DNA of 38,372 bases from Ruania zhangjianzhongii (GTDB lineage Bacteria > Actinomycetota > Actinomycetes > Actinomycetales > Beutenbergiaceae): positions 1 through 38,372 of the forward strand of contig NZ_CP042827.1 of the NCBI RefSeq assembly GCF_008000995.1, read 5' to 3'. Each line of letters starts with the position of its first letter. The first letter of the stretch is position 1. A model generated the notes under the pieces. That model saw only the letters and a program-made list of their open reading frames with translations, was not told where the DNA came from and did not search any database. Both the position numbers and the translations under genes were made by a program. Positions 16,768 to 23,886 of the stretch are shown piece by piece.

Positions 16768-18144
16768 ATGCGCGCGTGGCAAGTGCAGGACATCGCCGAC
16801 ATCGCCCGCCACTGGGCGATGTCGGCGCGTGCAGACCTCACCGAGGCACTCACCGACGAGCGGATGAAGGGCCTCGTGCTGGCCACTCGCCAGGAGACCA
16901 TTGACCTCGCCGAAGCCATGACCCTTCGTGCCGGTGTCTACCACCCTAAGCAGCTCGCCGAGCGCAAACGTCCCCCGACCGTTCGCGAACTCGAGAGGGA
17001 CCCCGCGCGGGCCTTCGCCGGCCTCCTGCAAATCTACCCCCGCCCGGCCCTGTCGCAGCTGCCCGCTGACGTTCTGCGAGGCGAGCCACACAACGAGACG
17101 GAGGCCACGTGGCGGCATGTTCTCGACCTAACTGTCGCGGGCCGAGAGCGCGGAAGAGCCGATGGCGAGCTGGCGAGCTCAGAAGAGAAGTGGCGCACCC
17201 TGGCTGACGCCACCGCCCTGGCAAGCATCGTTGCGATCGCCGACGAGCACGCCCAGCTGATCGATACTGACGGTGCGGGCGAATACGCCTACGGCATGAG
17301 CAGAGCGCTTCGATTCGCCGCACAGCACGTACAACGACTCGCGGGCCTCCCCGGCGAGCGTGGCGACGACACTGGTCTGACCCCTGCCGCCCGTCCCGTG
17401 CGCGTCACCTCGGCTGCAACGCTGCTCGAAGCACAGCGGCGACTCGTGACGTTCATCCGCGATGATGACGCCTCGCCCACCACCGCGGCCTTCTTCGCCG
17501 CGGCTCATGAGACCGTGCTGGAGAAATTGGGAGAAGTCACCCCTAGCCCGCCAGGTTGGGTCGAGCAGACTCGCGAGCAGCTCCGCGGCATCAGCATCCG
17601 CGAGCTGAACACCATCCGTCCCGAAGCAACGCCGCGGCGCGCCACTGGGCAACTTGTGAGCATCGTGCAGTACCTCAAGTCAGCACCGGTGACCGAAGTT
17701 GCTCCAATCGCGCGTGTGAGCCTGGCTGCGGCTGCGGCAGGCATCACCGCGGCCGCAGCCAGGACTCACACTGAACTTGCAGGCAAAGATTGGGTGATTT
17801 CGCACGGTGTCGTCGCCGATACCCAGGAGATCCTCTGGCAGCCGACCCGCGCACCCCATGACCCACCGCGGCTGGCCACGGCACTCGATGCGGCCTCAGC
17901 TATCGCATCCCCCCACGCCGAAACCCCCGCCAGGCCCGAGCCAACCCGCGCGGCCGCGTTGCTCGAGGATGTGCTGGCGCGTCAGACACAACGTCCAGTC
18001 TCCCCAGGTCAACGTCCCGGCGACGACACGGCGGCGCGTCTGCGCCAATTGCAGGAGAAGCTCGCAGCCGATCCCAGGGAGCGCGCGGCCTCGTTTGAGG
18101 AACCGCAACAGCCCTCTCGCGGACCCGCACAGGGCGGAATCTGA
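16768..18144 (+). CDS. Hypothetical helical protein at the end of the transfer operon
   Basis: 458 residues, mostly alpha-helical and Ala/Arg/Glu-rich, with no signal peptide and no clear membrane helix. An Ala-rich, mildly hydrophobic segment lies at about residues 313-330 (VSLAAAAAGITAAAART). A Pro-rich hinge at about 370-400 leads to a C-terminal charged helix (ARLRQLQEKLAADPRERAAS). No catalytic motif is recognised. Its place after the TraG gene suggests a cytoplasmic accessory of transfer or entry exclusion, but that is only positional. Its stop is two bases from the convergent stop of the RES gene, with no terminator between. Confidence 0.6.
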   Translation: MRAWQVQDIADIARHWAMSARADLTEALTDERMKGLVLATRQETIDLAEAMTLRAGVYHPKQLAERKRPPTVRELERDPARAFAGLLQIYPRPALSQLPADVLRGEPHNETEATWRHVLDLTVAGRERGRADGELASSEEKWRTLADATALASIVAIADEHAQLIDTDGAGEYAYGMSRALRFAAQHVQRLAGLPGERGDDTGLTPAARPVRVTSAATLLEAQRRLVTFIRDDDASPTTAAFFAAAHETVLEKLGEVTPSPPGWVEQTREQLRGISIRELNTIRPEATPRRATGQLVSIVQYLKSAPVTEVAPIARVSLAAAAAGITAAAARTHTELAGKDWVISHGVVADTQEILWQPTRAPHDPPRLATALDAASAIASPHAETPARPEPTRAAALLEDVLARQTQRPVSPGQRPGDDTAARLRQLQEKLAADPRERAASFEEPQQPSRGPAQGGI

Positions 18145-18146
18145 GG

Positions 18147-18848
18147 TTAGCTCCCCTCGGCCCAGTTCAGTCCGTGTAGTCGGAATGCCGTGACGAGTTC
18201 CGGATGATCGGGGGGCAGCGCCACGGGGCGGAGGTTGGACAGGTGGGGGCTGACGCTGGGGTCGCCGGCGTGCTCGAAGATCGCCCAGAGTTCGACCTCG
18301 TCGCCGTGGCGAGAGGCAAAGCGGACGCCGGCGACTTCGGTCGTGGCGTGCAGGTGCGTGGCGACATGCTGGGTCAGCTCCCGCGGTCGAGCCCGTCGTA
18401 GCGCGGCCGCGTCGAAGTCGGGCTGGCCGAGCCGGTAGGCGAGTGCGATGAACGTTGGCCGTAGAGCGGCGATCGACTCCGTCGCGGTGACGTCGCAGAA
18501 CGTGCCCCGCAGGGTGGCTGAGGCCGCCTCCCGGGGCTGCAGCCAGCTGTAGGGCACGTGGCCGGCCGGTGCAGTGGGATAGGCTTCGTCGTCCTCGATG
18601 CCGGCCATCTGCGCTGTCAGTGCGGGGTCTGGGCGGAAATGCGCAAGCACCTCCAGCAGGCAACCGAGCAGCGTCGATCCGGCGTAGGTGGTGCGGAAGA
18701 CGCCTCGGTGGTCATCCCACCGGCCGGGGAACCGGCCGTCAGTTCCGGCGAACTCCCAGCCGGCCCACGCCCAGGGGGCCGGCGCGTACCCGATCCTGTA
18801 GACCTGTTGGTCTACAGGGAGCAGGACCAGCTGAGGCGTTGCCGGCAC
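18147..18848 (-). CDS. RES-domain toxin (NAD+ degrading)
   Basis: 233 residues from GTG 18848, four bases after the antitoxin stop. RES features are clear: VYRIGYAP near the N-terminus, GRWDDHRGVF with Arg43, TTYAGSTLLGCLLEVLAHF with Tyr55 and Glu66 eleven residues apart, as in known RES toxins, and a late Ser-containing segment. RES toxins (MbcT, Res) use an Arg/Tyr/Glu/Ser site to break down NAD+, by phosphorolysis or hydrolysis, and stop growth. The gene order antitoxin-toxin and the short gap are typical. On a plasmid it would provide post-segregational killing or phage-triggered growth arrest. A longer frame begins upstream at 18947 but overlaps the antitoxin. Confidence 0.87.
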   Translation of the reverse strand: MPATPQLVLLPVDQQVYRIGYAPAPWAWAGWEFAGTDGRFPGRWDDHRGVFRTTYAGSTLLGCLLEVLAHFRPDPALTAQMAGIEDDEAYPTAPAGHVPYSWLQPREAASATLRGTFCDVTATESIAALRPTFIALAYRLGQPDFDAAALRRARPRELTQHVATHLHATTEVAGVRFASRHGDEVELWAIFEHAGDPSVSPHLSNLRPVALPPDHPELVTAFRLHGLNWAEGS

Positions 18849-18852
18849 GTGC

Positions 18853-19248
18853 CTAGCCAACGGCAGCGAAGGCTCGCGCGGCCGCGAGGACCAGCGGGCC
18901 GACCGTCGACAGGTCACCCTCGCGCAGCAGCCGCGCAGGGGCCACATCCTCCAGCTGGGGGTTCATGCCTTGGAACCACGCCTGCACCACGGCGGCGGTG
19001 TCTTTCTGACGCAACAGCGCTGTGATCTGGTAGACGGTGCGCAGCCGGTTGATTACCTCGGTCGACGGCTCCCGGGTACCTTCGGCCCACTGCCTGACCG
19101 CACGCGTCTCGGTCACCGAGCCCAGGTAGGCGACCAGCTTCGCACCCAGGCTCTCGCGCAGCCGCGTCACCAAGTCGGCGGTGCTGAGCCGCATCGACTC
19201 CTCGTAAGCACGAAGGTCCGCACGGGGCCCGCTCGTAGTCGTCGTCAT
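18853..19248 (-). CDS. Xre/MbcA/ParS-type antitoxin of the RES toxin
   Basis: 131 residues. An HTH-like N-terminal part (LVTRLRESLGAKLVAYLGSV; ETRAVRQWAEGTREPSTEVI) is followed by a C-terminal segment VVQAWFQGMNPQLEDVAPAR, then LLREGDLSTVGPLVLAAARA. The order 'W....NP.L....P..LL..G....V' is the toxin-binding C-terminus of MbcA/ParS/Xre antitoxins, whose tail plugs the RES NAD+ pocket. It should bind its own promoter; direct repeats spaced 12 bp apart (19298-19317) lie just upstream. Start ATG 19248 follows TGAGGAC, which is unusually close; the exact start is uncertain. Confidence 0.82.
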   Translation of the reverse strand: MTTTTSGPRADLRAYEESMRLSTADLVTRLRESLGAKLVAYLGSVTETRAVRQWAEGTREPSTEVINRLRTVYQITALLRQKDTAAVVQAWFQGMNPQLEDVAPARLLREGDLSTVGPLVLAAARAFAAVG

Positions 19249-19297
19249 GTCCTCAGCATCTCACGCCACGACGACTCTCACAAGCGCAAACCTTGCT

Positions 19298-19317
19298 AGA
19301 TCACATCCAAGATCACA
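19298..19317. repeat. 12-bp spaced direct repeats, candidate antitoxin operator
   Basis: AGATCACA at 19298-19305 and again at 19310-19317, one helical turn plus about two bases apart. They lie 50-70 bases upstream of the antitoxin start. A dimeric Xre protein could bind both copies. No convincing -35/-10 could be fixed, so the link to autoregulation is positional. Confidence 0.4.
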
Positions 19318-19349
19318 CCGCCGATAACACCCGTTATGTCATTACCTAG

Positions 19350-19373
19350 TCTGCGTATTGCATCATATGAATC
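19350..19373. repeat. 24-nt direct repeat, left copy
   Basis: This copy matches the one at 21517-21540 at 23 of 24 positions; the shared core GCGTATTGCATCA is followed by T here and G there, then ATGAATC. The two copies bracket 19.4-21.5 kb, which holds three genes of unknown function. Candidates are attachment-site duplication from an insertion, or a repeated regulatory site. There is no recombinase in the interval. Confidence 0.6.
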
Positions 19374-19445
19374 ATCTGTAGTAGGCCCGAAACACCAGCC
19401 AGTCTCCCTCCCCAAACAGCGGGGCCCGGGAGTAACGTCCTGGCC

Positions 19446-19943
19446 ATGGACCTACGTGCGCAACTGGCCGGCGATCTGCGCGCAGCCATGACACGCGTTG
19501 CTGCGTCGAGCCAGAACCGGGACGAACTACGGCGCGCACTGGTCGAGACGCTGTCTCACCTATTCGCTTGGCGAGAGTACGAGAAGCGCGAATTTACAAG
19601 TCGAACCGGGCAGCGCATTCAGGGCCTGGCCGACACCGACGCCGAACACGGCCTGTGGGTGGAGGCACTGCTGCTGTGGCGGATCGTCGCCGAACATCAC
19701 CCTGAGCAACTGGTCGAACTACGTGTGGCGCCTCTGTTCCTTGGACGGCGGACCTTCTTGAGTGAATGGCTGTACCTCGGAGCGAACCTGTGCCTAGTCA
19801 ACTGGGACGAAATCCCTGAACGCATCCGAACGGATCGAACGCCGCGGTCAATATTCTTCCGCGACTGGCTCGCTGGTCAGCCCATCCTTCCGGCGTTCGG
19901 CATCGCCGCTCGGTGCCTCGAATCCGTGAACGCCGCGCCGTAG
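19446..19943 (+). CDS. Hypothetical protein in repeat-bracketed cassette
   Basis: 165 residues, helical, with Trp-rich stretches (HGLWVEALLLWRIVAEHHPE; FLSEWLYLGANLCLVNWDEI). TAACGT at 19433-19438 lies seven bases before the ATG, so it is probably transcribed leaderless. No domain is recognised. It might be an effector or regulator of the cassette, but nothing in the sequence shows catalytic residues. Base composition is less GC-rich than the transfer operon and codon use includes more A/T-ending codons, consistent with separate acquisition. Confidence 0.55.
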   Translation: MDLRAQLAGDLRAAMTRVAASSQNRDELRRALVETLSHLFAWREYEKREFTSRTGQRIQGLADTDAEHGLWVEALLLWRIVAEHHPEQLVELRVAPLFLGRRTFLSEWLYLGANLCLVNWDEIPERIRTDRTPRSIFFRDWLAGQPILPAFGIAARCLESVNAAP

Positions 19944-20052
19944 TCGCCGCGCCGACCCATGACCCTCGGGCCTAGCTTCGCGGCACCCTGACCCGGTACA
20001 GACAGTTCTCTGAGCGCCCCCGCGGAGCGCGCTTCGAAGCTAGAATTGGTCT

Positions 20053-20967
20053 GTGGATGAGCACCGCTACCCCGTTCCACCCGAGGTCAGCCGAGCATTC
20101 ACGGAAATCTCGCATCGCGCCCGCTTCATCCAGCACATGTTTCAGTCGGTCAGCGACCCAGCGCCGGGGTCAAACTTCGCCAACGTTGACGCCCGATACC
20201 CATTCGAGAAGGTATCCGACCGGGCGCGGCACTATGTGAGCTCGGCACTGGAGCACCTCATCATGTGGGCCGACTACGCGGCCCCACTGAAGTTTCATCC
20301 AGAGCAGACGACAACCTTCACCATGCGACCGGCGCAGACACTGGCAAGAGCCGCACTCGAGAGTGGAGCGCAGGCAGTCTGGTTACTAGACACGACCGAC
20401 CCGATCGAGTGCCTCCGGCGACACCTGAGCCTGATCCGATGGGACCTGTCCGAATACCGCAAGAGTCGCCTTGATGCCGTCGGCAAGGCAAGGGTCAGAC
20501 TACTGGACGAGGAACTGGTCGCCCGCGTCGCGCCCGTCTTCACAGAAGAACAGGTTCGCCCACCTAATGGCTACCTGTGGGTCATCCAGCAAGCGTGCCG
20601 ACCAGGCGACCTCGACTTGGATGCGGCGTCCGCCGAACGGCTTTGGCGCGCCGCTAGCGGTTCCGCACATGGCATGTACTGGACGAACCTCGAACTGACT
20701 TCGATCGAAGTGGGCGAAGAGTACGAGCCTGGACACTTCCGCACAGTCACCACGCCCGATCCGCAACCGATGGCTGATGTGTTGGAGGCCAGTAGCAAGG
20801 TCGTCACCTACGCAGCGCTGAAGTACGTGATGTACTCGGGCGAAGATCCTGCGCCACGCATTGCACGTGCCCGGGAGTGGCTCGCAGAGCGCGTCCCACT
20901 GAAACCGGGAGCCGCGCCGGATGTACGCAACCGCCTGGCATCGGGTGTCGGGAGCGAGGAATGGTGA
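20053..20967 (+). CDS. Hypothetical protein in repeat-bracketed cassette (HEPN-like features)
   Basis: 304 residues from GTG 20053, with TAGAAT (20041-20046) six bases ahead, so leaderless. Predicted mainly helical: VSRAFTEISHRARFIQHMFQ, SSALEHLIMWADYAAPLKFH, TLARAALESGAQAVWLLDTT. Late in the protein comes RLWRAASGSAHGMYWTN, a Ser-Ala-His-Gly turn followed by a hydrophobic strand. The architecture, with an Arg and a His several residues apart in a helical bundle, is reminiscent of HEPN-type proteins (R-x4-6-H), here R..SGSAH. That is suggestive and not proven. The stop overlaps the next ATG (ATGGTGA), so the two are co-translated and probably function together. Confidence 0.6.
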   Translation: MDEHRYPVPPEVSRAFTEISHRARFIQHMFQSVSDPAPGSNFANVDARYPFEKVSDRARHYVSSALEHLIMWADYAAPLKFHPEQTTTFTMRPAQTLARAALESGAQAVWLLDTTDPIECLRRHLSLIRWDLSEYRKSRLDAVGKARVRLLDEELVARVAPVFTEEQVRPPNGYLWVIQQACRPGDLDLDAASAERLWRAASGSAHGMYWTNLELTSIEVGEEYEPGHFRTVTTPDPQPMADVLEASSKVVTYAALKYVMYSGEDPAPRIARAREWLAERVPLKPGAAPDVRNRLASGVGSEEW

Positions 20968-21446
20968 GCCGGAAGGCCTGGGTGATCACCTGCCTAGTCC
21001 ACGACCTCACTTTGGCCATTCCCGACGTAGTTTCGGGAGCGCCACTCATCATGCTCCCCGGCCGCACTGCTCGGGAACGGATCGAAGGCGCGATGATTGC
21101 GGCGTCTCAGCTACTCACCAGTTCGAACCCGTCGGTGATGGTCCGAGCGTTGCGGCCACCTCGGGCCGAGCAGGCTGAGTGGGACCACCTCGGCCTTAGC
21201 GCTCGACTTGGCCTCAATCCGCAGATCCTCGCTCACCACGCCACCCTCCGATACCGACAGAACTCAACGACTGAGGAAGTGACTGAGGTCGTTTCGTACT
21301 CCTTCTCGCCATGGGTCACCCACCACGAGATCAAGACCTTGGCGATGCAGATGGAGGCAGACAGCAGTGTCGACCTCACTCAGGGGTTCGACGATGCTCG
21401 CCGTCAGCTGAGGCGCCACACCCGGACGTGGTCCCGGCGAAACTGA
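20961..21446 (+). CDS. Hypothetical partner protein in repeat-bracketed cassette
   Basis: 161 residues from ATG 20961, which overlaps the previous stop and has a GAGCGAGGA site. Alternating short strands and helices: VSRKAWVITCLVHDLTLAIP, LLTSSNPSVMVRALRPPRAE, VTEVVSYSFSPWVTHHEIKT. The C-terminus is basic (RRQLRRHTRTWSRRN). No family is recognised. The overlap and the basic tail suggest a small nucleic-acid-binding or modulatory subunit of the 304-residue protein. An upstream ATG at 20877 is in frame but lies deep in the previous gene. Confidence 0.55.
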   Translation: MVSRKAWVITCLVHDLTLAIPDVVSGAPLIMLPGRTARERIEGAMIAASQLLTSSNPSVMVRALRPPRAEQAEWDHLGLSARLGLNPQILAHHATLRYRQNSTTEEVTEVVSYSFSPWVTHHEIKTLAMQMEADSSVDLTQGFDDARRQLRRHTRTWSRRN

Positions 21447-21804
21447 TCAGCCTGTAGCCCTCATCAATGGCGCGACGAATAGTGTTCACGCGAATACTGC
21501 TGGCTACCAGTCGTACTCTGCGTATTGCATCAGATGAATCGCCGCCGGTCCCCGATCGACGTCCTGCTGGCGATGCGTCGGCCGAGGCTCTGGCCTGCGC
21601 AGACGCCTGGCCACGTCCAGGGTCGGGCGGGCAGCGAGACGCCCGGTACGCTGTAGCGGCTACCTCGCCTATGAAGGCATGCCGCTGACCAGCGAGAACA
21701 TCGCAGACGTCTCATCTGATGCATCATTGAGGCATCGGGTGTAGCCGCGGGCCAGCGTCGGCAGTGCGAGGCAAGGTCGAAGCTGCAGTGAGACAATCAC
21801 GCGG
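21447..21804. other. 358-bp gap with right direct repeat and short inverted copy
   Basis: There is no convincing gene. It holds the right copy of the 24-nt repeat (21517-21540). An 11-nt piece of that, GCATCAGATGA (21527-21537), recurs inverted at 21712-21722. On the minus strand a short open stretch reads VNTIRRAIDEGYRLIS (about 21499-21452), resembling the end of a DNA-binding or recombinase protein, but it has no start and may be chance. GACAAT (21792-21797) just before GTG 21805 is a leaderless -10 candidate for the next gene. Confidence 0.4.
21517..21540. repeat. 24-nt direct repeat, right copy
   Basis: Partner of 19350-19373, with one mismatch (G for T after the core GCGTATTGCATCA). 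It lies 70 bases past the end of the third cassette gene. Part of it is repeated inverted 175 bases downstream. Confidence 0.6.
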
Positions 21805-22665
21805 GTGACCGACCTATGGACCCCGCCGGATCTCTCGCCTGAGGAGGCTGCCGCCTTCGTCACGCCTGGTGTAGGGCTTCCTACGCACGCGCGGGAGCCA
21901 TTGCTCCGCTGGATCACTAACGGCAAGTACGACCACGACCCCTTCCGATGGTCGGTGATGGTTGACTTCCAGAACGCATCTCGCCAAGACCATGGCTTCC
22001 TAGTGCAGAACGAGATACGGACAGGTGACGCCATAACCGCGCTGCGGAAGTTGGACTTGAAGCGCCTGACGTATCTGCTCGACTACCTGCTCATGCTCCA
22101 GCGCCCGGTGCCGGGCTTTCGGCCAAACCCGCCAGATCGTGTCGAGGCTCTCGACGCCATCCTGCGGGCAGCCGGCGCTGGATGGCGGGTAGGTGATCGA
22201 GGTGGTCGGTGGGGGCTCGTCGCCGCAGTGAACACTGGCGTAGAGCGAGTCGTTGCAGAGGTTGTGTCGTCCGCGGACCGAGCTGCAGCGTTGCTCAAGT
22301 CAGCGTGGGATGCCGCGTTCGGCGTGACCCCTCAAGCGAGTCACGCATACCATGACGCCGTGCGAGCCGTTGAGGTCTACTCCTGCCCTCTGTTCTCGAC
22401 AAAGGACAAGTCAGCGACACTGGGCAAGGACATCGCGGTCATCCGAAGCAGACCAGAGGCCTGGAGCTTTGCGCTAGCTGGGTCGCGGAACTCGACGGGC
22501 GTTGAGCAACTTGTCTCAGCGATGCAACTTCTGTGGCATAGCCACACTGATCGACACGGCAGGGAGGACTACGAGGATGTGTCGATCGAGGCGGCGCGGG
22601 CAGCTGTGCTGCTGGCTTCCACGTTGGTGGGATGGTTCTCTCTAGGACTCGTCAAGCGCTCCTGA
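21805..22665 (+). CDS. Abortive-infection-like protein
   Basis: 286 residues from GTG 21805, seven bases after GACAAT, so probably leaderless. The N-terminal half is helical with a Trp/Tyr-rich patch (REPLLRWITNGKYDHDPFRW). The C-terminal half contains SHAYHDAVRAVEVYSCPLFS, KSATLGKDIAVIRS, and late HSHTDRHGREDYEDVSIEAA followed by VLLASTLVGWFSLG. A helical domain that conserves an acidic 'AVRAVE' helix and a late Arg-His-Gly turn resembles Abi C-terminal/HEPN domains, which are RNA-cutting effectors in phage defence. This is based on pattern, not a search. It converges on the DUF262-HNH gene. Confidence 0.55.
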   Translation: MTDLWTPPDLSPEEAAAFVTPGVGLPTHAREPLLRWITNGKYDHDPFRWSVMVDFQNASRQDHGFLVQNEIRTGDAITALRKLDLKRLTYLLDYLLMLQRPVPGFRPNPPDRVEALDAILRAAGAGWRVGDRGGRWGLVAAVNTGVERVVAEVVSSADRAAALLKSAWDAAFGVTPQASHAYHDAVRAVEVYSCPLFSTKDKSATLGKDIAVIRSRPEAWSFALAGSRNSTGVEQLVSAMQLLWHSHTDRHGREDYEDVSIEAARAAVLLASTLVGWFSLGLVKRS

Positions 22666-22693
22666 AAGTTGGCCGGCATCCCCTAGCGACCTC

Positions 22694-22712
22694 GGCGGCC
22701 GCGACGGCCGCC
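22694..22712. terminator. Hairpin between convergent genes
   Basis: GGCGGCCG-CGA-CGGCCGCC is a perfect 8-bp stem with a 3-nt loop in the 90-bp gap between the convergent genes ending at 22665 and 22756. No T-run follows, but the position suits a bidirectional terminator. Confidence 0.5.
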
Positions 22713-22755
22713 CGATCTCGCGGACCCGAGAGCTGATCATGAAGTCGAGGCGGCG

Positions 22756-23886
22756 CTAAAAGTCGCCCTTCGAGCGGTTGCAGGCGACGCACAGCATCTG
22801 GCAGTTCTCGGGGATGGTCCTCCCTCCCTTCGACCAAGGCACGATGTGGTCGGCATCCATCTCTTCGATACCGAACTTCTTTTTGCCGTCGCTGTTGCCG
22901 GGCGTCTTGCACCGGTCACCGTTGGCGCAAAGCCCTCGCTGCCTCTCGTACGCCTCGCGTCTCTGCCGGTCATCGAACTTCCGGATCTTCAAATGCCGTT
23001 CGTCCCCGTCGAGGACATATTCATAGATGCCGGGATGGGAATCCACGTCGAGGTCCTGCATTAACTCTGAGACTCGTGCTTCCATCGCGTCCGGGTCGTA
23101 CTCCGTCTCGCCGAACCGCCTGAACAGGTCGCCCCAGTCGACCCGCTTCATCTCCTTGCCTCGATACACGGAGAACGTGGCCATGACCCAGTCGATCACG
23201 GCCTGGAAGTGGTCCCAGAGCTCTTGGGCGTCCGGGTCGTGCTGGTGAACCTGCATATAATCTTTGATCTGGCCCGGGGACACCCAGTCGATCGCCTTCT
23301 CCAAGAGTTCTTGCCGGATCGGGCTCCCCGTAACGTACTTCGAAGCCAGTTGGTACGCGGGGCCGCCCGGACGGGAGAAGATCCGCTTCGCATGCGCCAA
23401 CCAGGGGCCCGTATAGATGGCGTTGCGTAATTCCTGTTCGGTGAGCGTCTCGCCAGCGATGTTGACGATCTCGAACCAGGCGAGCTTCTCCTCCTCGGTT
23501 CCCTCGCACAGGTACACCATTAGCTCGTAGTCGAGGATCTGCTGCCGTTGGGTCGGGGAGAGGTTGTGGAATCCCTTCGGGTTGCCGTCGACATCCACCG
23601 AGAAATGTTCGGCGACGTACTGGCAGAAACTGATCGTGCGTTGCTGGCCGTCCAGGACTTCGATGGTGCCGTCATCGTTCTGGGCCCAGTACATCACGTT
23701 GAGCGGGTACCCGTTCCTGATGGTGTTGATCACCAGGTCGCGCTGGGTGGTCTTGTAGACGAACTCACGCTGGTAGGGCGGGCGAACGTTCAGCAGCCCG
23801 TCGTAGGCGACCACCCCCTCCTCCTGATTGTCCACGAACCCGGCGGCCACCTCGCCAACAGTCACGCCGATCGGTTCGATCTTCAC
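22756..23886 (-). CDS. DUF262 (GmrS-like) and HNH endonuclease fusion
   Basis: 376 residues. N-terminal DUF262: RPPYQREFVY at 35-44, then EVLDGQQRTISF with the family's DGQQR at 79-83, which is related to ParB/Srx-type nucleotide-binding folds. The C-terminal HNH nuclease has C320 and C326, then DADHIVPWSKGG (344-355), N361, and C366-x2-C369, giving a zinc-stabilised beta-beta-alpha-metal site. The combination corresponds to a fused, short GmrSD-like enzyme; GmrSD is a type IV endonuclease with nucleotide-stimulated cutting. The GTG start at 23886 overlaps the methyltransferase stop by four bases (GTGA), so the two are coupled. The presence of a cognate methylase suggests restriction of unmodified DNA, unlike classic type IV enzymes. 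Confidence 0.85.
   Translation of the reverse strand: MKIEPIGVTVGEVAAGFVDNQEEGVVAYDGLLNVRPPYQREFVYKTTQRDLVINTIRNGYPLNVMYWAQNDDGTIEVLDGQQRTISFCQYVAEHFSVDVDGNPKGFHNLSPTQRQQILDYELMVYLCEGTEEEKLAWFEIVNIAGETLTEQELRNAIYTGPWLAHAKRIFSRPGGPAYQLASKYVTGSPIRQELLEKAIDWVSPGQIKDYMQVHQHDPDAQELWDHFQAVIDWVMATFSVYRGKEMKRVDWGDLFRRFGETEYDPDAMEARVSELMQDLDVDSHPGIYEYVLDGDERHLKIRKFDDRQRREAYERQRGLCANGDRCKTPGNSDGKKKFGIEEMDADHIVPWSKGGRTIPENCQMLCVACNRSKGDF

Noticed and set aside
18147-18947. RES toxin starting at 18947
   Set aside because: The first 33 residues of that frame overlap the antitoxin gene; GTG 18848 gives a normal four-base gap and the usual RES N-terminus.
21452-21499. Possible recombinase remnant on the minus strand (VNTIRRAIDEGYRLIS)
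   Set aside because: Only 16 residues, with no start codon and no conserved catalytic residue; too short to call.
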